Positions 54,076 through 62,739 of a stretch of 64,000 nucleotides of DNA are shown piece by piece (position 1 is the stretch's first letter; the number at the start of each line of letters is the position of its first letter). The notes below the pieces were generated by a model. That model ran no database searches, was not told where the DNA came from, and saw nothing but the letters and a program-made list of their open reading frames with translations. Origin of the DNA: Paragemmobacter ruber (lineage in GTDB: Bacteria > Pseudomonadota > Alphaproteobacteria > Rhodobacterales > Rhodobacteraceae); the NCBI RefSeq assembly GCF_009908315.1, contig NZ_JAAATW010000001.1, forward strand, positions 1,178,001-1,242,000, given 5' to 3'. A program made the position numbers and the translations under genes.

Positions 54076-55123
54076 GGCTCATTCCTTTATAAACAAAGCC
54101 GGGCCCCGCCATGGCGGCAATTTCTGGCAGATAGTTCGGGTTCATCACATGGATCGTGCTTCCCTCGGCAAGGCCTGCCAAGCCTTGCTCCGGTGACAGG
54201 ACACAAAGACCCGTCCCCGCCAGGTACTTGCCCTGCTTGGATGGGTTTATGTCGATCACGCGATCCACCGGATGGCCCGCCCTTTCCCGCAACAGCGCGA
54301 AGATCACGCCTTTCGACGCCCCGCCCCAGACGACGCAAGGACCCAGATCCTCAGTCGCTTCCCGCTCAAGCCTCGTGGTGAAATCCTCCGGAAACGACAC
54401 CGCATCCCCCGCATCCCGCACCGGGCGGCGCAAACTGGCCAGATCGGCCACGATTCGCAGATACTGCCCCCCGAACCCGCGATCCGCCTGCACGACCCGC
54501 CCGAAGATGCGATGAAAATCGGTCAGCCGGAAGTAATTCACATGCTCATAAAAGATGTCAAACCACGCGCGATGGGTGCAGATCCAGTCAAGGCAGGGAA
54601 CTTCAATGTAGATAAGACCCTGCCCGCCATTCGCCTGCGCCAGACGAAACAGAAATGCGACCGGATCGTCGATATGTTCCAACACGTGCCGCAGGATCAG
54701 ACCTTCACCGCGTATGCCCAGCGCTTCCGAGAAATAGGCCTTGCGCACCCGCGGATTGCTGCCTTCGTAGGTCGGATCGAACCCCGTGACATCCGCCCCG
54801 CGCGACAGCATCAATTCCAGAAACCGGCCCTTGCCGCAGCCGACCTCGACCAGCCGGTCACGCCCCATCGTCGTCTCAATCAGGCTAGCCACCTCGTCCA
54901 GATGGCGCTGAAACTGCGCGCTGTTGCCCTGTTCGTTCTGATAGGCGGCGTCGTACTCCATCTGTGATGCATCAAAGGCCGCGTTCCGCACCAATCCGGT
55001 TTCCATATCCTCGACCAGAACGACATCCCCGCGCGGGCAGTCCCGCCCTTCTGCTGGGCTGTCATACATGCGGTTCTGAAAGATCGGCAGCGCCATCTGG
55101 CGATACAGTTCACGGAAAGCCAT
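54068..55123 (-). CDS. Class I SAM methyltransferase with sugar C-methyltransferase-like C-terminus
   Basis: A 351-residue methyltransferase: LVEVGCGKGRFLELMLSRGA, GFDPTYEGSNP, ILRHVLEHIDDPVAF. The C-terminal 100 residues (VVWGGASKGVIFALL, DINPSKQGKYLAGTG) mirror the C-terminal domain of the C-methyltransferase at 55965-57197 (AAYGAAAKGNTLLNYA, DAAPSKQGKLMPGS). The N-terminal zinc-binding CxxC pairs of that family are missing. It may methylate a sugar at carbon or oxygen. GAGGGAA precedes ATG 55123. Confidence 0.82.
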   Translation of the reverse strand: MAFRELYRQMALPIFQNRMYDSPAEGRDCPRGDVVLVEDMETGLVRNAAFDASQMEYDAAYQNEQGNSAQFQRHLDEVASLIETTMGRDRLVEVGCGKGRFLELMLSRGADVTGFDPTYEGSNPRVRKAYFSEALGIRGEGLILRHVLEHIDDPVAFLFRLAQANGGQGLIYIEVPCLDWICTHRAWFDIFYEHVNYFRLTDFHRIFGRVVQADRGFGGQYLRIVADLASLRRPVRDAGDAVSFPEDFTTRLEREATEDLGPCVVWGGASKGVIFALLRERAGHPVDRVIDINPSKQGKYLAGTGLCVLSPEQGLAGLAEGSTIHVMNPNYLPEIAAMAGPGFVYKGMSHD

Positions 55124-55149
55124 GGCACTTCCCTCGCAGGTTGAAAAGG

Positions 55150-55968
55150 TTACACAACACTCGGCTCTCCGATGATGCAAGGCGGATCACCCGGCGTGTC
55201 AGGCCGCGCACCAAAATGCAGAAGGTCGCGCCGCCCGTATTCGTCAGCGATCCGGCGGGCCAGATCGGCCACCGACACAGGCACGCCGGAACAGATGTTC
55301 AGTGGCCCTTCGACACCTGACAGGGCGGCCTTGGCGATCCTGCGCCCTGCTTCGGCCACGTCAAGAAAATCCCGGATCTGTCGACCCGAGGTCAGTTCGG
55401 CAGGCTCCCCCGCCGCCAGACGAGCCCGGATATGCGGCACCAGACGACGCGCGTCTTCACCCTCACCATGCAGATAGAACAGTCGGCACCATGCGAAAGA
55501 GCGTCCTTCAAGCGCCATCAGCCGCGATAGCGTGAGGAAGGCCGAAGCCTTGGCTGCACCATAAAGCGTGCGCGGGGCCAGTGGCGTGGTGGTGCGAAGA
55601 TAGCCAGCATCAAGATCATATTCGAAACAGGTTCCCACCCCGACGAAGCGCGCAACCCCGGCGGCCACAGCTGCCTGCGCCAGCCGCAGCGTCCCCGACA
55701 GGCAATCGAGGTTGCGTGGGGATTCGACATACTTGCCCGGCTCGGCGTACCAAGCCGCGTGCAGCACGATATCCATGCCATCGCATGCCTCGCGCAGAAC
55801 GGCATCAGGCGTGGCAAACAGGTCATCCGTCCGCCAGACCTCCACACCGGCTGGTGCAGGCGCGTCTCCGCGCAGCACCAGCCTCACGCTGGCCCCTCCG
55901 TCAAGCAGGCGCTGCAGGATCTGGCGACCCACGAACCCCGTTCCACCGGTCAACAGGATGTGGGTCAT
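55150..55968 (-). CDS. NAD(P)-dependent nucleotide-sugar reductase/epimerase
   Basis: A 272-residue extended SDR: LLTGGTGFVGRQILQRLL, VGVGTCFEYD (in place of the usual Ser/Thr motif), YGAAKASAFLTLSRLM (YxxxK) and a C-terminal substrate domain. Wedged between two methyltransferases in the CDP-sugar operon, it probably reduces the 4-keto group of the modified 6-deoxyhexose. ATGA overlap with the upstream C-methyltransferase. Confidence 0.82.
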   Translation of the reverse strand: MTHILLTGGTGFVGRQILQRLLDGGASVRLVLRGDAPAPAGVEVWRTDDLFATPDAVLREACDGMDIVLHAAWYAEPGKYVESPRNLDCLSGTLRLAQAAVAAGVARFVGVGTCFEYDLDAGYLRTTTPLAPRTLYGAAKASAFLTLSRLMALEGRSFAWCRLFYLHGEGEDARRLVPHIRARLAAGEPAELTSGRQIRDFLDVAEAGRRIAKAALSGVEGPLNICSGVPVSVADLARRIADEYGRRDLLHFGARPDTPGDPPCIIGEPSVV

Positions 55969-57197
55969 ACCACCCTCACCTCCGGCACGGCTGTCACGAA
56001 ACGCGTGCCGCGTGCAGCCAACCCCGCCAGTTGCCCCCTCACCTCATCCGCGATGTTCCAAGGCAGGATCAGCAGGTAGTCCGGTCGCTGCTCTTCAAGC
56101 ACCGAAGGTGGCAGGATGGGGATATGGCTGCCCGGCATCAGCTTGCCCTGTTTGGATGGGGCGGCATCACAGACAAAGGGCAGAAGGTCGGGCTTCACCC
56201 CGGCATAGTTCAAAAGCGTGTTGCCCTTCGCCGCCGCCCCATAGGCCGCGACGCGCTTTCCGTCGCGCTTGGCATCCAGAAGGAACCGCAGCAATCCGTT
56301 CTTCACCGCATCAGCCCGCACCTGAAACCCGGTGTAGAAATCGGCGCTGTCCATGCCGCGACGCCGCTCTTCCGCCAGCACGGCGCGCGCGGCCGCCGTC
56401 TCGGCATGGGTGGCACCCCTGTGGCAGCCGAACACGCGAAGGCTGCCGCCGTGGGTCGGCAATTCCTGAATATCAAAGATCCGCAGACCCGCCGCACCAA
56501 AGATCCGCGCGACGGTCAGCGCCGAAAGGTACGAGAAATGTTCGTGATAGACCGTGTCGAACTGGCAGAACTCCACCAGCCGCATCAGATGCGGAAATTC
56601 CAGCGTGATCACCCCCTCGGGCTTCAGCGCCGCCGCAAGGCCTGCCGTGAAATCGTTGATGTCGGGTACGTGGGCATAGACATTGTTGCCGGCGATCAGA
56701 TCCGCTGCGCGACCCTGCGCCGCTAGCTGCCGGCCCAAGCTCTCGCCAAAGAATTCCCTGATCACCGGGATGCCCAGAGCCTCGGCCGCCGCTGCCGTGC
56801 TCGCGGTCGGTTCCACCCCAAGGCAGGGCACACCCGCCGCCACGAAGTTCCGCAGCAGGTAGCCGTCATTCGACGCCACCTCGATCACATGGCTGGCCGC
56901 GCCAAGGCCAAGCCGTGTGATCATGTCGGCGGCGTAGCGCGCGGCATGGTCAAGCCAGCTCTTCGAGGTGGAGGAGAAATAGGCATAGTCCGCATCGAAA
57001 AGCTGGTCCGCCTGCGCGAAATCCTCTGTCTGCACCAGCCAGCAGCTTTCACAAAACCGCAAACGCAAGGGAAAGGTCAGCTCTGGCGCATTCAGCCGGT
57101 CGGGGGAAAGATACGCATTCGACGGCGGCGCATGGCCGAGGTCCAAGAACACCTGCGGCAGGGGAGCCATGCAATGGCGGCAGGCGGGCAGGGTCAT
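55965..57197 (-). CDS. Nucleotide-sugar C-methyltransferase (TylC3/NovU-like)
   Basis: A 410-residue enzyme with the three-domain plan of sugar C-methyltransferases: N-terminal zinc site (CRHC and CESC), SAM-binding VIEVASNDGYLLRNFVAAG with NNVYAHVPDINDF, HEHFSYLSALTV (catalytic Tyr/His), and a C-terminal domain (GAAAKGNTLLNYAG). TylC3, NovU and EryB3 add a methyl to C3 or C5 of 4-keto-6-deoxy sugars. The substrate here is probably CDP-4-keto-6-deoxyglucose after epimerisation. 4-base overlaps on both sides. Confidence 0.9.
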   Translation of the reverse strand: MTLPACRHCMAPLPQVFLDLGHAPPSNAYLSPDRLNAPELTFPLRLRFCESCWLVQTEDFAQADQLFDADYAYFSSTSKSWLDHAARYAADMITRLGLGAASHVIEVASNDGYLLRNFVAAGVPCLGVEPTASTAAAAEALGIPVIREFFGESLGRQLAAQGRAADLIAGNNVYAHVPDINDFTAGLAAALKPEGVITLEFPHLMRLVEFCQFDTVYHEHFSYLSALTVARIFGAAGLRIFDIQELPTHGGSLRVFGCHRGATHAETAAARAVLAEERRRGMDSADFYTGFQVRADAVKNGLLRFLLDAKRDGKRVAAYGAAAKGNTLLNYAGVKPDLLPFVCDAAPSKQGKLMPGSHIPILPPSVLEEQRPDYLLILPWNIADEVRGQLAGLAARGTRFVTAVPEVRVV

Positions 57198-57742
57198 GTC
57201 CGTATCGGCTCCAGCATGTTCAACGTCGGAAAGGCGGCATCCCGCGCCGACATCTCCGTTACGCCAAGGGGCCAGTCCACCGCAACCCTGCCATCGTCCC
57301 AGCGCAGGCCGCCCTCATGCGCTGCGCTGTAAGGTGCCGAATGGAAGTACAGCATCTCCACATCCGGGGTCAGGGTCTGAAAGCCGTGGGCAAAGCCTTC
57401 GGGCACGCAGATCATCGTCCGGTTGGCCTCATCCAGCCGCTCACCATGCCAGCGTCCAAACGTCGGCGATCCCTCGCGCAGATCGACGATCACATCGAAT
57501 ATGGCGCCGCGGATGCACCGCAGCAACTTTGTCTCTGCCATTGGGGGACGCTGGAAATGCAGGCCCCGCAGCGTGCCTTTCTGCGCGGTAAAGGACGTGT
57601 TGCACTGAACCCATCCGGTCGCCAACCCCCGCGCCGCAAACTCCTCGGCGCAGAACAGCCGCGCGAAGAAGCCCCGCGCATCCCCGCGCGGTTCAAGCTC
57701 TACCCGATAGGCACCCGGCAGGGGCAGTTCGGTAAACCTCAT
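57194..57742 (-). CDS. RfbC-like nucleotide-sugar 3,5-epimerase
   Basis: A 182-residue cupin-type epimerase: RGDARGFFARLFCAEEFAA, KGTLRGLHFQRPPMAETKLL (catalytic His), IFDVIVDLREGSPTFGRW, CVPEGFAHGFQTLTPDVEM. It epimerises C3 and/or C5 of a 4-keto-6-deoxy sugar. The setting between CDP-glucose dehydratase and a C-methyltransferase suggests a CDP-linked rather than dTDP-linked substrate. Confidence 0.9.
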   Translation of the reverse strand: MRFTELPLPGAYRVELEPRGDARGFFARLFCAEEFAARGLATGWVQCNTSFTAQKGTLRGLHFQRPPMAETKLLRCIRGAIFDVIVDLREGSPTFGRWHGERLDEANRTMICVPEGFAHGFQTLTPDVEMLYFHSAPYSAAHEGGLRWDDGRVAVDWPLGVTEMSARDAAFPTLNMLEPIRT

Positions 57743-58788
57743 CCCCCTGCCCCGAAATCCGCCACCTGCGCCCGCAACCGTTCAGCGGGATCCGTCCCCG
57801 CCGCAACATCCCGATACCAGCCCACCGTTTCCGCTACCGCCCGCGCGAAATCCCAGCGCGGTTGCCAGCCCAGTATTCGGCGCGCGCGTTCGATCGACAG
57901 GGCCAGTTGACCTGCCTCATGCGGGGCGGCGGGATCGGTCGCATCGGTCCAGTCCCCCGGCCAGTGTCGGCGCGCCTCTTCCACCAGCGCGCCCACGCTG
58001 CGCTGATCGGCGGATTCAGGCCCGAAATTGAAGCCGTCCTCGCCCTGTGCGCCCTCCGGCCCGGTCAGCCGCTCGGCCAGCATCAGATACCCTTCCAGCG
58101 GGTCCAGCACATGCTGCCACGGACGGACAGAATGGCGATTGCGCACCAGAAGCGGCCTGCCCGCCCCGAAGGCGCGCGCCAGATCGGGCAGGATGCGATC
58201 CTCGGACCAGTCGCCCCCGCCGATCACATTGCCCGCCCGCGCTGTGGCAACCTTCACGCCCGTGCCTGCAAGAAACGCCTTGCGCCAGCTTGCCGCCACC
58301 AGTTCCGTTCCGGCCTTGGACGCGGAATAGGGATCATGCCCACCCAATGGATCGGTTTCCCGATAGGGGTGTTCCCATTCGCGGTTCTCATAGACCTTGT
58401 CCGTCGTCACGACGACCACGGCACAGGGGGCATCCAGCGCGCGCACCGCCTCCAGCACATGCGCGGTGCCCATCACATTGGTCGCCCATGTCTCCAACGG
58501 CGCACGATAGGACCGCCGCACCAAAGGCTGCGCGGCCAGATGCAGCACGATCTGCGGCCGCACGTCGCGCAGGCGCGCTGCCACCAGACCGGCATCGCGG
58601 ATATCGCCCAGTGCGTGATCCATGCGCGCCGCCAGACCAAGCTGGTCGAACAGCGCCGGCTGCGTCTCCGGTGCCAGCGCCAGACCCGCCACCTCGGCCC
58701 CGCGCGCCAACAGCATCTCGCACAGCCAGCTTCCCTTGAAACCGGTATGCCCGGTAACCAGAACCCGCCTGCCTTCCCAGAACGTCAT
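57739..58788 (-). CDS. rfbG: CDP-glucose 4,6-dehydratase
   Basis: A 349-residue [77 protein letters not shown] and [19 protein letters not shown]. It gives CDP-4-keto-6-deoxyglucose. The start overlaps the cytidylyltransferase stop (ATGA). No CDP-4-keto-6-deoxyglucose 3-dehydratase (rfbH/ddhC) is present, so the pathway keeps the 3-position for methylation instead of deoxygenation. Confidence 0.95.
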   Translation of the reverse strand: MTFWEGRRVLVTGHTGFKGSWLCEMLLARGAEVAGLALAPETQPALFDQLGLAARMDHALGDIRDAGLVAARLRDVRPQIVLHLAAQPLVRRSYRAPLETWATNVMGTAHVLEAVRALDAPCAVVVVTTDKVYENREWEHPYRETDPLGGHDPYSASKAGTELVAASWRKAFLAGTGVKVATARAGNVIGGGDWSEDRILPDLARAFGAGRPLLVRNRHSVRPWQHVLDPLEGYLMLAERLTGPEGAQGEDGFNFGPESADQRSVGALVEEARRHWPGDWTDATDPAAPHEAGQLALSIERARRILGWQPRWDFARAVAETVGWYRDVAAGTDPAERLRAQVADFGAGG

Positions 58789-59552
58789 TCCCACACCTTC
58801 CACGGTGCGCGGCCCTTGGCCCACAATTCCTCCAGCATGTTCTTGTCGCGCAGCGTGTCCATCGCCGCCCAGAACCCGCGATGACGGTACACAGCCAACT
58901 GCCCGTCGGCAGCAAGGCTCTCCAGCGGCGCGGCTTCCCACGGCGTTCCATCCCCGGCAATCCGGCCGATCACCGACGGCTCACAGACGAAAAAGCCGCC
59001 ATTGATCCACTGCCCGTCGCCCACGGGTTTTTCAAGGAACCGCTCCACCCGGCCGTCAGCGATATCCAGCGCGCCATAGCGACCGGGGGGCTGGATCGCG
59101 GTCACCGTGGCGGCACAGCCCTCGGCACGGTGATGGGCGACCAGCGCGGTCACATCCACATCCGCCACCCCATCGCCGTAGGTCAGGCAGAAGGGGCCGT
59201 CGATGTAATCCGCAACCCGCCGCAACCGCCCGCCGGTCATCGTGGCCTCGCCCGTATCGACCAGCGTCACCCGCCAGGGTTCGGCCTTGCGGTGATGCAC
59301 CTCCATCCGATTCTCGGCCATGTCGAAGGTGACATCGGACATGTGCAGGAAGTAGTTGGCGAAGTATTCCTTGATGACATAGCCCTTGTAGCCGCAACAG
59401 ATCACGAAATCGGTGATCCCATGCGCGCCGTAGATCTTCATGATGTGCCACAGGATCGGCCGCCCCCCGACCTCGACCATCGGCTTGGGGCGCAGGTGCG
59501 ATTCTTCACTGATCCGGGTTCCAAGGCCCCCGGCAAGGATTACGGCTTTCAT
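58785..59552 (-). CDS. rfbF: Glucose-1-phosphate cytidylyltransferase
   Basis: A 255-residue nucleotidyltransferase: [40 protein letters not shown] and [14 protein letters not shown] (metal DGxxD). It makes CDP-glucose. First gene of the minus-strand operon that runs through rfbG, epimerase, C-methyltransferase, reductase, two methyltransferases, gmd, fcl and GT25 to 50425. Confidence 0.95.
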   Translation of the reverse strand: MKAVILAGGLGTRISEESHLRPKPMVEVGGRPILWHIMKIYGAHGITDFVICCGYKGYVIKEYFANYFLHMSDVTFDMAENRMEVHHRKAEPWRVTLVDTGEATMTGGRLRRVADYIDGPFCLTYGDGVADVDVTALVAHHRAEGCAATVTAIQPPGRYGALDIADGRVERFLEKPVGDGQWINGGFFVCEPSVIGRIAGDGTPWEAAPLESLAADGQLAVYRHRGFWAAMDTLRDKNMLEELWAKGRAPWKVWE

Positions 59553-59621
59553 CTCCGACTAGCCCTAGCATCTATGGGCTGCGCCGTCGCCAGAGCAGGC
59601 GAAAACACAGCTGGATTACAG

Positions 59622-60875
59622 TTACACGCGCTCTGACCAAGCTCGAAGCACCGTACGGCACAGCCTGTACGAATGAGAAGCAACCGAGCTTGTAGGACTG
59701 GGCGCCCCCTGCCCTGCGACCAGATGATCTACAAAGTTAGCCGCCTTGGAGATGTCCTGCATATGCGCACCTCCCGCCAATCTCAGCGAAGTTAGACGAA
59801 ACTTCCTGCTCTCCGCTTCGGCTTCAGGCGATTTTTCTACATTGTTAGTGGTGGCGGCGTTCTCTGGCGGTATCACAATCTCTTCCCCCAGATGAGGATC
59901 ACCAAGAAGTTCTCTGGCGAATTGAATGTGCTTGCCGACATCTGCAGGGGCGAGTCCCATGATGTCCCGTTTGACCCGCGACCACCAAGCTTGAGTATTT
60001 ATCTCATCAGGAAAGCCATGACGCCGACACACATGCAAGAATGCATCAAGCTCCATCAGTGAAACCGAACGGCAGCCAGCAGGAAGAAATGAACCAATCT
60101 TGTCGCTTGCGGCCTCGGAAACAAACCTTGCAAATTCGCCACTCCCCTTCAGGTTGCTTGGCTGGACTCCGTCAGCGCCATTAGACCGCGGCGATGCGCC
60201 GCCTATTGAAATAGGAAATTTTGCGCGCACCATTCTGTTCTCTGCAAAGAACAGGTTTTGAAAGGATGCATAAACGTCAGGAACAACCGCATGAAAATAG
60301 GGCGCGCCATCTTTTGACACAGCCTGGTCTATCAGGCTTCGCGAAACAAATCCGTGATAAACATTTCCTCCAACGTGATAGTCAAAGAAATTGGCATCCC
60401 GTACACGCTGAATGATCTGGGCTGTGTTCACCGCTTCATAAAGACCGGTGACTTCTGCAAATCGAATCTTGATCGTACCACCGCTCTTTGGTGGCCAAGA
60501 ATAGTTCATTTGGGGCCACTGAACGACAAGCGCATCGGTCGCATCAAGCAGAGCGTCCAAATAAGCCAGTCCATTGACGCTCACGGCATCATCGTCGCCG
60601 ATTATGCATACATGGCTCCCAGTCGATGCGTCGAGAGCCCGCTCAAAGTTTGCCCGCATGGAAAGACGCTGCTCGGACCGGAGCCATCGCACATGCGTCG
60701 AACGAAAGCCCTCCATGACTTCGGCTGTTTCGTCCTCGCTGGCGTTGTCCGCGACAACCACCTCGAAGTCGCACCCTGACTTCCGGCCCGCGATCAAGGC
60801 AGATGTGATCGCGTGCCCAAGATATGCTGCCCGCGAACGCGTCGGTATCAGGATGCTGTACTTCCGACTGGACAC
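59622..60875 (-). CDS. GT2 family glycosyltransferase
   Basis: A 417-residue GT2: YSILIPTRSRAAYLGHAI at the N-terminus, VVVADNASEDETAEVM and HVCIIGDDDAVSVNGLAYL (DxD). GTG 60875 is chosen because GGAGG lies 6 bases upstream and it puts the GT-A fold at the N-terminus; an upstream ATG at 60956 would leave only 20 bases to the divergent gene. The sequence is visibly less GC-rich than its neighbours, as is the next gene. Acceptor unknown. Confidence 0.82.
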   Translation of the reverse strand: MSSRKYSILIPTRSRAAYLGHAITSALIAGRKSGCDFEVVVADNASEDETAEVMEGFRSTHVRWLRSEQRLSMRANFERALDASTGSHVCIIGDDDAVSVNGLAYLDALLDATDALVVQWPQMNYSWPPKSGGTIKIRFAEVTGLYEAVNTAQIIQRVRDANFFDYHVGGNVYHGFVSRSLIDQAVSKDGAPYFHAVVPDVYASFQNLFFAENRMVRAKFPISIGGASPRSNGADGVQPSNLKGSGEFARFVSEAASDKIGSFLPAGCRSVSLMELDAFLHVCRRHGFPDEINTQAWWSRVKRDIMGLAPADVGKHIQFARELLGDPHLGEEIVIPPENAATTNNVEKSPEAEAESRKFRLTSLRLAGGAHMQDISKAANFVDHLVAGQGAPSPTSSVASHSYRLCRTVLRAWSERV

Positions 60876-60976
60876 CGAAACCTCCGACCTGAACGGGCTA
60901 GCCTGTGGACGGCCCACGGCTTCCTTACTACACAGGTTTTCCGGACGAGCAAACATCGGGCTGAGCGGAGGCCGAA

Positions 60977-61813
60977 ATGACAGCGGGATATGTCTTCATC
61001 AACCTTGACCGCGAAGTGGACCGTTGCGCCCTGATGCTTCGCAGCGCGGCCGCTCTTGGGCTTCGCTTTGATCGCGTTTCTGCATGCGACCTCGCCACGC
61101 TTTCCACAAAACCGCCCATGGAATACGTGCCTTTCCAATTCAGAAACGAACGCTGGGCCCTGCGCCCATTCGAAACTGCGGTCTTTGAAAGTCACCGAAA
61201 AGCGTGGAAGGCCTTCCTGAGCACCGACAATCTCTTTGGTGTCATCATGGAAGATGACATCCTGTTCTCCCGGAACTTCGCCGATGATATGAAATCAATC
61301 ACAAGTTCGGGTTTTGACTTTGACGTATTGAAAATCAACCACTCGATCCAGACACGCCGTATGGGGCCGCCACGGGCCATGGCAGGGGGCTTGAGTGTGC
61401 GCATGATTTACGAAAATATTGCTGACGCTGGCTGTTACATGTTGACCAGAAAGGCGGCAGAAGCGCTTCTTTCACAATCCCGAACCTATTCCTCTCACCT
61501 GGACGACTTCGTTTTCTCGCCTGATCGGAAATTGAAGACGTTTCAACTCTTTCCACCGAACTGCGCCCAGCTGATCTACTTTGACTCGGAACATCAGTCT
61601 CCTCAGATCTCAATAAGCACGCGCCTAAAGATTAAGGAAAGCATGCCGAAGGGTCCGCTGACCTTCCGTGTCTGGAAAGAACTTCGCCGTTTGGGTAAGC
61701 GCAGCCTGATCCGGCTGCGCTCATCACTGAACGGTGGAGAGGCCGTCGATCTCGCCGCGCTCCTGTCGGAATTCAAACCGATACAGACAGAACACGGCGA
61801 GCGGCTTACTTGA
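60977..61813 (+). CDS. GT25 family glycosyltransferase, copy 2
   Basis: A 278-residue GT25 relative: YVFINLDREVDRCALMLRSA, LRPFETAVFESHRKAWKAFL and GVIMEDDILFSRNF (DD). It differs from copy 1 in sequence and composition (lower GC, more AT-rich codons). Divergent from the GT2 gene across 101 bases. The 3' end overlaps the peroxiredoxin gene by 8 bases. Confidence 0.85.
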   Translation: MTAGYVFINLDREVDRCALMLRSAAALGLRFDRVSACDLATLSTKPPMEYVPFQFRNERWALRPFETAVFESHRKAWKAFLSTDNLFGVIMEDDILFSRNFADDMKSITSSGFDFDVLKINHSIQTRRMGPPRAMAGGLSVRMIYENIADAGCYMLTRKAAEALLSQSRTYSSHLDDFVFSPDRKLKTFQLFPPNCAQLIYFDSEHQSPQISISTRLKIKESMPKGPLTFRVWKELRRLGKRSLIRLRSSLNGGEAVDLAALLSEFKPIQTEHGERLT

Positions 61814-62465
61814 CCCCCACCTTCGCAAACCGCAGATACGGCAGCTTGATATCCAGCGCGCCGAACCGCTCCTGCGCCTGTTCGTTGTTCAGGGACAGCG
61901 CAACGATCATGTCCTGACCGGGCACCCAGTTGGCAGGCGCGGCCAGCGGCACGCCGTCGGTCGCGCGCACCGCATCCAGCGCGCGCAGGATTTCGGCGAA
62001 GTTGCGGCCCACGCTCATCGGATAGGTCATGGTCAGCCGAACCTTCTTGTCCGGCCCGATGATGTAGACGGTCCGCACCGTGGCCGAATGGGCGGGCGTG
62101 CGCCCCTCGGTCGGCAGGTAGTAATCGGCAGGCAGCATGTCATAGGCCTTGGCCACCGTCAGGTCGCTGTCGTCGATGATCGGAAAATCCGCAGGCGCGC
62201 CGCCGAAGGCCTCGATGTCGCGCTTCCATTTCTCGTGGTCGGCCTTGCCGTCCACGGACACGCCGATCACCTTGGTGTTGCGCGCGGTCCATTCAGCGGC
62301 CAATTGCGCCACGGCGGCGAATTCGGTCGTGCAGACGGGGGTGAAGTCGCGCGGATGGCTGAAGATGATGCCGTAGCTGTCGCCAAGCCATTCATGGAAC
62401 CGGATGGTCCCGGCGGTGGAGTCGGCGGTGAAGTCGGGCGCGGTGTCGTTGATGCGAACGGCCAT
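61806..62465 (-). CDS. 1-Cys peroxiredoxin (Prx6-type)
   Basis: A 219-residue peroxiredoxin: IIFSHPRDFTPVCTTEFAAV with peroxidatic Cys45, and a long C-terminal arm (APANWVPGQDMIVALSLNNE). It reduces H2O2 and organic peroxides; no second conserved resolving Cys is seen, consistent with 1-Cys action. AGGAGAAAT precedes the ATG. Monocistronic. Confidence 0.95.
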   Translation of the reverse strand: MAVRINDTAPDFTADSTAGTIRFHEWLGDSYGIIFSHPRDFTPVCTTEFAAVAQLAAEWTARNTKVIGVSVDGKADHEKWKRDIEAFGGAPADFPIIDDSDLTVAKAYDMLPADYYLPTEGRTPAHSATVRTVYIIGPDKKVRLTMTYPMSVGRNFAEILRALDAVRATDGVPLAAPANWVPGQDMIVALSLNNEQAQERFGALDIKLPYLRFAKVGVK

Positions 62466-62739
62466 GGGATTTCTCCTGTCGGTGTGACTGGCCCTTTAGA
62501 TACGCGATAAGGAACAAGGTTTCACCCCCTGCCACCATCTTACCGCCAAAATAGGAAGGCGTTCCATGATTGATGCCCCCGGTAGACCATCCTTCTCTCT
62601 CCCCTCCGATGCAACGGGCCAACTTTCACGCCGCCCGGCACCTGCGCCATAGCCAGTCCGTCCGCGACAGTTTCTGTCGGTCTGCGGCTTGCCTCTGCCG
62701 CACCGCCCTGCCACCTTCCGCCCAACCCCGGAGGATTCC
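62466..62739. other. Divergent prx / aldehyde dehydrogenase promoter region
   Basis: 274 bases without a gene. The prx side is AT-richer (TTATCGCGTATCTAAAGG on the minus strand), a likely promoter, but hexamers are not clear. No operator palindrome is obvious. Confidence 0.3.
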
